NCBI RefSeq assembly: GCF_030272615.1
Contig: NC_081411.1
Coordinates: forward strand, 183,978,977-184,042,976
DNA from: Cryptomeria japonica
Lineage: Eukaryota; Streptophyta; Pinopsida; Cupressales; Cupressaceae
DNA: 64,000 bases
Direction: 5' to 3'
The stretch's first letter is position 1. Each line of letters starts with the position of its first letter. The position numbers and the translations under genes are program-made. The notes beneath the pieces are model-generated. The model did no database searches, had not been told where the DNA came from, and worked only from the letters and a program-made list of their open reading frames with translations. Below, piece by piece: positions 59,262 to 64,000 of the stretch.

Positions 59262-61059
59262 AAATTAGGGTTGTTGAAACATAAAACCATAACCTTAAGT
59301 AAACTTAATCTAGTTTAAAGAGGACCTGGTTAATTAACAATCCATGGAATTTACTCATTATATAAATGATCATTTTCACACTAACACATGTGTTAAGTGC
59401 AACATAGTGAAAAAGTAAAAAAGATTGGTCCTAGTTATAATACTTGATGAGGTACCCATGTACAAAAGATCCACTCAACTAGAAAAGAAGGAGAAAATCC
59501 AAAGGGAAAAAAACTCCCTCCCATGAGATGATGAATGGAGGTCTAAGTGACCACCTACATGAGATTTTCTCCACCCATAAGAGAGACCAAAGATAAACAT
59601 ATTTGGTCTTAGTAAATGGTTTGATGGAGATATTTGAAATTTAGTCTATTAAATGATAGGAGCACAAAACAATGAATAATTTTAAATCAGCTTCTGGAGA
59701 AAATACATATGGATCTCAGTGTTTTTTATCCATTGATTATAAAATAAGTTATTTGAGATCTAGATGTTACTTTGTATGTTTTAGTAGATGAGTGATGGCT
59801 TCTAGAAAGTGATGCAAATTTTAATGAGGATATTATTAAGCCAAATAGCCTTAATGATGACATATACAACCCCCTGATAATTAGCCTTAATTGAAGAGAG
59901 TAATGGTATCTTGCTTCTTGCTTTGCCAATATATTTGACCAGAACCAAAGTGAAAATTGTAGCTAGATGTGTACTTTCAATCATCAAGATCACCAACCAA
60001 ATCACAATTCATAAATTCAAGAATATCTAAGATTGTTTTTTCTACATTGTGAATCATGTACCTATGGGTTCCTTGGATGTTGTACAAGATACATTTGGAA
60101 GCTCTCCAATGGAGCTGATGAGGCTTTGTTGTGAAGTGCAAAATAATACCAATGATAGAGGAAAATTTGGGGTGAGTATTGTTAGTATAAATAGTGACTT
60201 AATCTATCTCATTTTATTTTAGCTTACTTAGGTAGAGTCCTATTTACATTTCTTTAGTCTCCACTTAGAAAATTTTAGATATTTTTCTCTTGTCATGTGG
60301 TTGAGACATGTGTACTCACATAGTGAGATGCCCCTTTCAACACACATGCCACTTGCTCATATACCTTTTAAGTGTGCTCACATATGAAGAGGTAGTTAGT
60401 CATTATCTCCTACCTTCTCACTTCACTTTTTTGCCTATGTATGCAATCCTTCTATATACATATCATTCAACTCTTTGATAAAATTCATTTGACTTTGTGT
60501 TCTCATAATTCCTAAAAATTTTGTTTATTCTAATTGATTTTGAAAATCCCAATACAAATTTAGATTCATGCTAGAAAAACTCTTCATAAATCCCACCCCT
60601 GGCGGCCTAGTAAAGAGTTCCTCGTAGAGCCTTCTTTTGCATTTTAGTGTTGGTTCAATTATTTCTGAGTGATTTTTTAAAACATAGGCACGTGAAATAT
60701 ATGGTTTGTTAAACGAAAAGGTTGAGTTATTCTACACTTTTCATCATTGGTAATGTTTGTTTCTAGCATAAATATTAATTTCTTATATAAAGGCATCAAG
60801 GCGGGCAACTGATTAAAGTTGCTAGTTTTGCTATGGCCAATTTGACCATATACCTGGTTTGGAGACCAAATCTCATGTATTGAAAGGTTTTATCTAATTC
60901 ATGGAATCTGTCATATGCCTGTGGTTGCGGGATTTAGTTTCTATTTTGCAAGATTTTATGTGTAGGAAGCAAATATATAAGCATTTAACAAGTCAATCGG
61001 CTTTGCAATGGTCGATCTCAAATAGAAGAGGTGATAACATTGTTTAAAGTCAATCTATG
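59262..61059. other. Unrecognised DNA
   Basis: No domain or repeat partner found. The 60800-61059 part becomes less AT-rich and could be the upstream remainder of the PPR-like relic. Confidence 0.4.
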
Positions 61060-61790
61060 TTAAATGTTGGCTGTCTGTGAACATGACTATGTTGTAAGAT
61101 CTTCAACCTACCTGGAGGAAAGAATAACAACATCATTGCACTGGATTTCTGTCCTGTGCATAGAACATACTAGCGTGCAGCCTACAAACATTCATTACTG
61201 CTTGGCATGCATAAAGGGCAAGGGTTTTGTTACTAAGTGGTTCCCATATCTGCATACATCAATATTGGCGGCCTCACTACACAACGGTGACTTGTATTAT
61301 ATGTGCAGCCTTCTTAATCATCCTCTAAGGGTGCTACTACCAGACGGCCTACAATCTATCCATTGACCCAGTCAATGAGCCACGCGAGCTTGTCTCGAAG
61401 ATCCCATGTATTCTCATTGGCGTCATATCCTTCAAAAGGCATTAGTCAACTATCTTCCAGAAAATGTAGCTCAGCATATTTTGTATTCAAATTCATTTGC
61501 ATGCACTCCCCAACGGCCCCCATCATCAGCATTCAAAGCATTCAAAGGTTGGCACATCTTCTTTCCATGACCTAAGCAAAATTCTTTGGTTGTTACGTGT
61601 TCAAAGTGATCCAACGACCTACGCAACCTTCATGCCTGCTCATTGCAAATGGGCTCTCTCACTTCCTTACATGCAACCTTCATGCTCAACAGGCACCACA
61701 GCTTGCTCTCTTCCAATGGCACCTCCTCCCATGATATTCCAAATGCCTATTTTTGTGAAACTTACTGATTGGAGAGTTATATGGTTGGAA
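61060..61790 (+). pseudogene. Probable PPR-protein gene relic
   Basis: GC content rises here and three overlapping frames carry pieces that look like a plant pentatricopeptide-repeat protein. One frame has TSVQPTNIHYCLACIKGKG and YLHTSILAASLHNGDLY (family: '..vqPn..Ty...L.aC...l..G..lH...i..g...d.y'), then DGLQSI. A second frame from 61497 has VQSDPTTYATFMPAHCKWALS (family: 'vqPD..TfatvLpAcakmgAL'). The frame shifts at least twice and no full set of 35-residue repeats can be followed. PPR proteins bind organellar RNA. This match is by motif memory only; a chance resemblance is possible. Confidence 0.4.
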
Positions 61791-64000
61791 AAGTAATTGT
61801 GTATTCTTAAGTCTCTTGAAAAATTCAAGCAAATCTAGAGTCATACAATTTAGAATTCTATGTTTTGATGTTAGTAGTTTCACACTCAATGCTAACGATT
61901 AATTGCAACCATAACAATATATGTTGATCCATAGAGGTTATGGGATATTAGTTTATTCATTAAAGGTGTAGATATTTTCATAAGAAGATTGTAAAGAGGA
62001 TATTTAATTTTTTGGAAGCATTCTTAATATTAATTTTTATTGATGATAAATGTAATGGTTTTCAATCAATCTTGTATTTTTCTGAGGAGAAGATGAAGGA
62101 TAAGACCTAGATTGGCAAGAGTCTAACTCCTCCTCACAATAAAAGATATTATTTTTTACTTCATGCTGATTTCAACAAAGAAGTTGACCTCATCTTAGGC
62201 AATTTTTATTTATTTATTTTAGTGCAATTGTATTTAAAATAAATTGATTTTATGGGAACTAGAAGATATTATAAGAAAATGTGTTGAGCGTAGTAACAAC
62301 ATACATTTGAAATGAAAAATGATTATGATGAAGTGTCTAGTAGAGTGAAGAACCACCAATTATCCCTAGACTTCACTAATGATGTAGGGTCATGTCAAAA
62401 GTTATATTTAAAATAAAATTTTAGATGTGAATACAAAGGTTGGTAGGTTGGAAAAAGGTTATTATTAATTTCATAAATTGTAAATAAAATTTATATGTAA
62501 TATATGAACATGAAACGAAAATAAAATTGTAATCATATAGACAATACTATGTAGTTTAAAAATTATTGATAAGAAAAAATATTTTAGTGAGGGAGAAAAT
62601 GTTTAAACAAAATCATGTTAAGGATGAGTAATGGAGTTACTTAAATATAGCAAAATAAATAGATTTATTTATTATAATACTTTTTATGAATAAAATAATT
62701 AATTAACTTGAAAAAATGGAGTCTAGCATGAAAGAAATAATTAAATTTAGAAATAATAGAAATAAGTTCATTTAGTTGATTTTGAGAAATATATGATTGT
62801 TTATTATTTTGATCATGTATTTTGAACCACAATTCTCTAAATTTTGTATTTGCAAGAAAAAGAATGACAAAATTTGAATAGGTCACCCTAAAAATTTGGT
62901 GCACCAACCCTAAACATTGTGAAATTCATCCTAAAAACCATGCATCTAACCTTTCTAGTGCATTCGACTCATAAATTTATATATTTTCATATTTAATCTA
63001 GAATATTCAATGTACACAATTGGTTACCTACATTCATCATCAATGATTTAAGCTTTTTGACACCTTGTGGCTACCTACAATCATTCACAAGGCTTAAAAC
63101 TATTATAAACACTATTCATAATCATTTGGAAGCCACGTGAAGGATGAGAGAGGGAGAGATCGATAGAGCTAGGATATGGAATTGTATTATACTATTATTT
63201 GAATTAAGAGTATTCATCAAACACTTAAGGCCTATAATGTGGGAACATTGTAATTTTTTAACTATAAATGAATAAAGACTATGCCACTATTATACTACAT
63301 TATTAAATTTATTGATACATAACTATAATTTATTTCATTGATTACATGATTGGATAGTCCTCAATTAGATTCTCTATCCATGAACACATCATAATTTATG
63401 AGAGTACATTTATTGTTAAGATATAATTTTCTTAAAAAAAGTAAGAACTTTGTGTCCTTTTATTTCATCCACTTAATTAAAATTGTTGAAAATAATAGTA
63501 ATTTAATAACTGTATCTAAGAAATATTAATATTGTTATTCTCACAACATGAAACATTCAATACAGAAAGCTTGAATTATTTATTTTTTGTTTTTCTTGAA
63601 AATTTTTATCATTTTGATGTTTTATTAGCCTATCTCCATACAGTTACCCAATTGCAAATCTTTGACGTTATGAAGCATTAAAAATAATTCATGAATTAAA
63701 TAATTTAACATCATATACAAGTAAATAAAAGAATCTCATTAAATCAATTGCATGTGTTGCCATAATAAAAAAATATCCTATCTAAAATATTAAAACATAT
63801 ATTTGTGATAAAATAAAATATAGTCAACTAGTAAATATGTTGAGAAAATAACATGGAGATAAAAATATTATCAAGCATATTATGTAATGAGATATAGAAA
63901 ATTAATAACCGTAAAAGAGAATAAAAAGACCTATTAACCCATTTGAATCTAGTATAAAACAAAATTAATAGAAAGAATCATCTGTTGTGACTAAAACATA
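61791..64000. other. AT-rich DNA; R6 copy 2 inside
   Basis: 62530-62890 loosely matches R6 at 29240-29660. The rest has no supported feature. Confidence 0.4.

Overview
This window looks like nuclear intergenic DNA from a large, repeat-filled seed-plant genome. It is AT-rich, contains no intact host gene that I can recognise, and is made almost entirely of decayed, nested transposable elements. The elements are plant types: Copia and Gypsy-like LTR elements, LINE ORF1 of the DUF4283/zinc-knuckle kind, a CACTA DNA transposon, a tRNA-derived SINE, a plant mobile domain (PMD) gene, and a possible pentatricopeptide-repeat (PPR) relic. The many old, diverged insertions and the very long intergenic space would fit a gymnosperm, but the sequence alone does not prove that. 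There is no sign of prokaryotic, organellar or viral genome organisation.

Layout. 1-4.4 kb: anonymous dispersed repeats with second copies elsewhere in the window, and a small conserved ORF fragment. 4.5-11.3 kb: a non-autonomous LTR element on the plus strand with PBS, gag-like relic, PPT and 3' LTR, and a five-copy minisatellite. 11.3-20.6 kb: degenerate repeats, a LINE-like 3' relic on the minus strand, more dispersed repeats and Copia integrase / RNase H scraps. 20.87-23.79 kb: a CACTA transposon with GTG target duplication, packed with minisatellites and a 650-bp alternating purine/pyrimidine microsatellite. 23.8-32.3 kb: mostly unrecognised DNA, one retroelement-like coding relic and dispersed repeats.

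32.3-47.6 kb is the centrepiece. A dispersed repeat is split by a Copia-type solo LTR. The solo LTR is split by a 13.7-kb Gypsy-like non-autonomous element in minus orientation, and that element is itself split by a ~1-kb AT-rich element with inverted repeats. The 13.7-kb element carries a long sense ORF (828 open codons, about 946 with an upstream extension holding three stops) and, on the opposite strand near its 3' LTR, a 612-codon PMD (MAIN/MAIL-like) gene. The PMD gene has ten premature stops, all TAG or TGA, with no frameshift.

47.6-59.3 kb: another dispersed-repeat copy, a deletion-reduced LTR element with target duplications, then a minus-strand Copia relic (gag, protease, integrase). 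The 5' LTR region of that Copia relic was hit by an ORF1-only LINE and by a SINE, both with clear target-site duplications. 59.3-64 kb: mostly unrecognised, with a probable PPR pseudogene at 61.06-61.79 kb.

No functional cooperation between genes is expected here. The interest lies in the insertion history, the methylation-type decay signature and the antisense PMD cargo. Coordinates come from reading by eye; percentages are rough counts.
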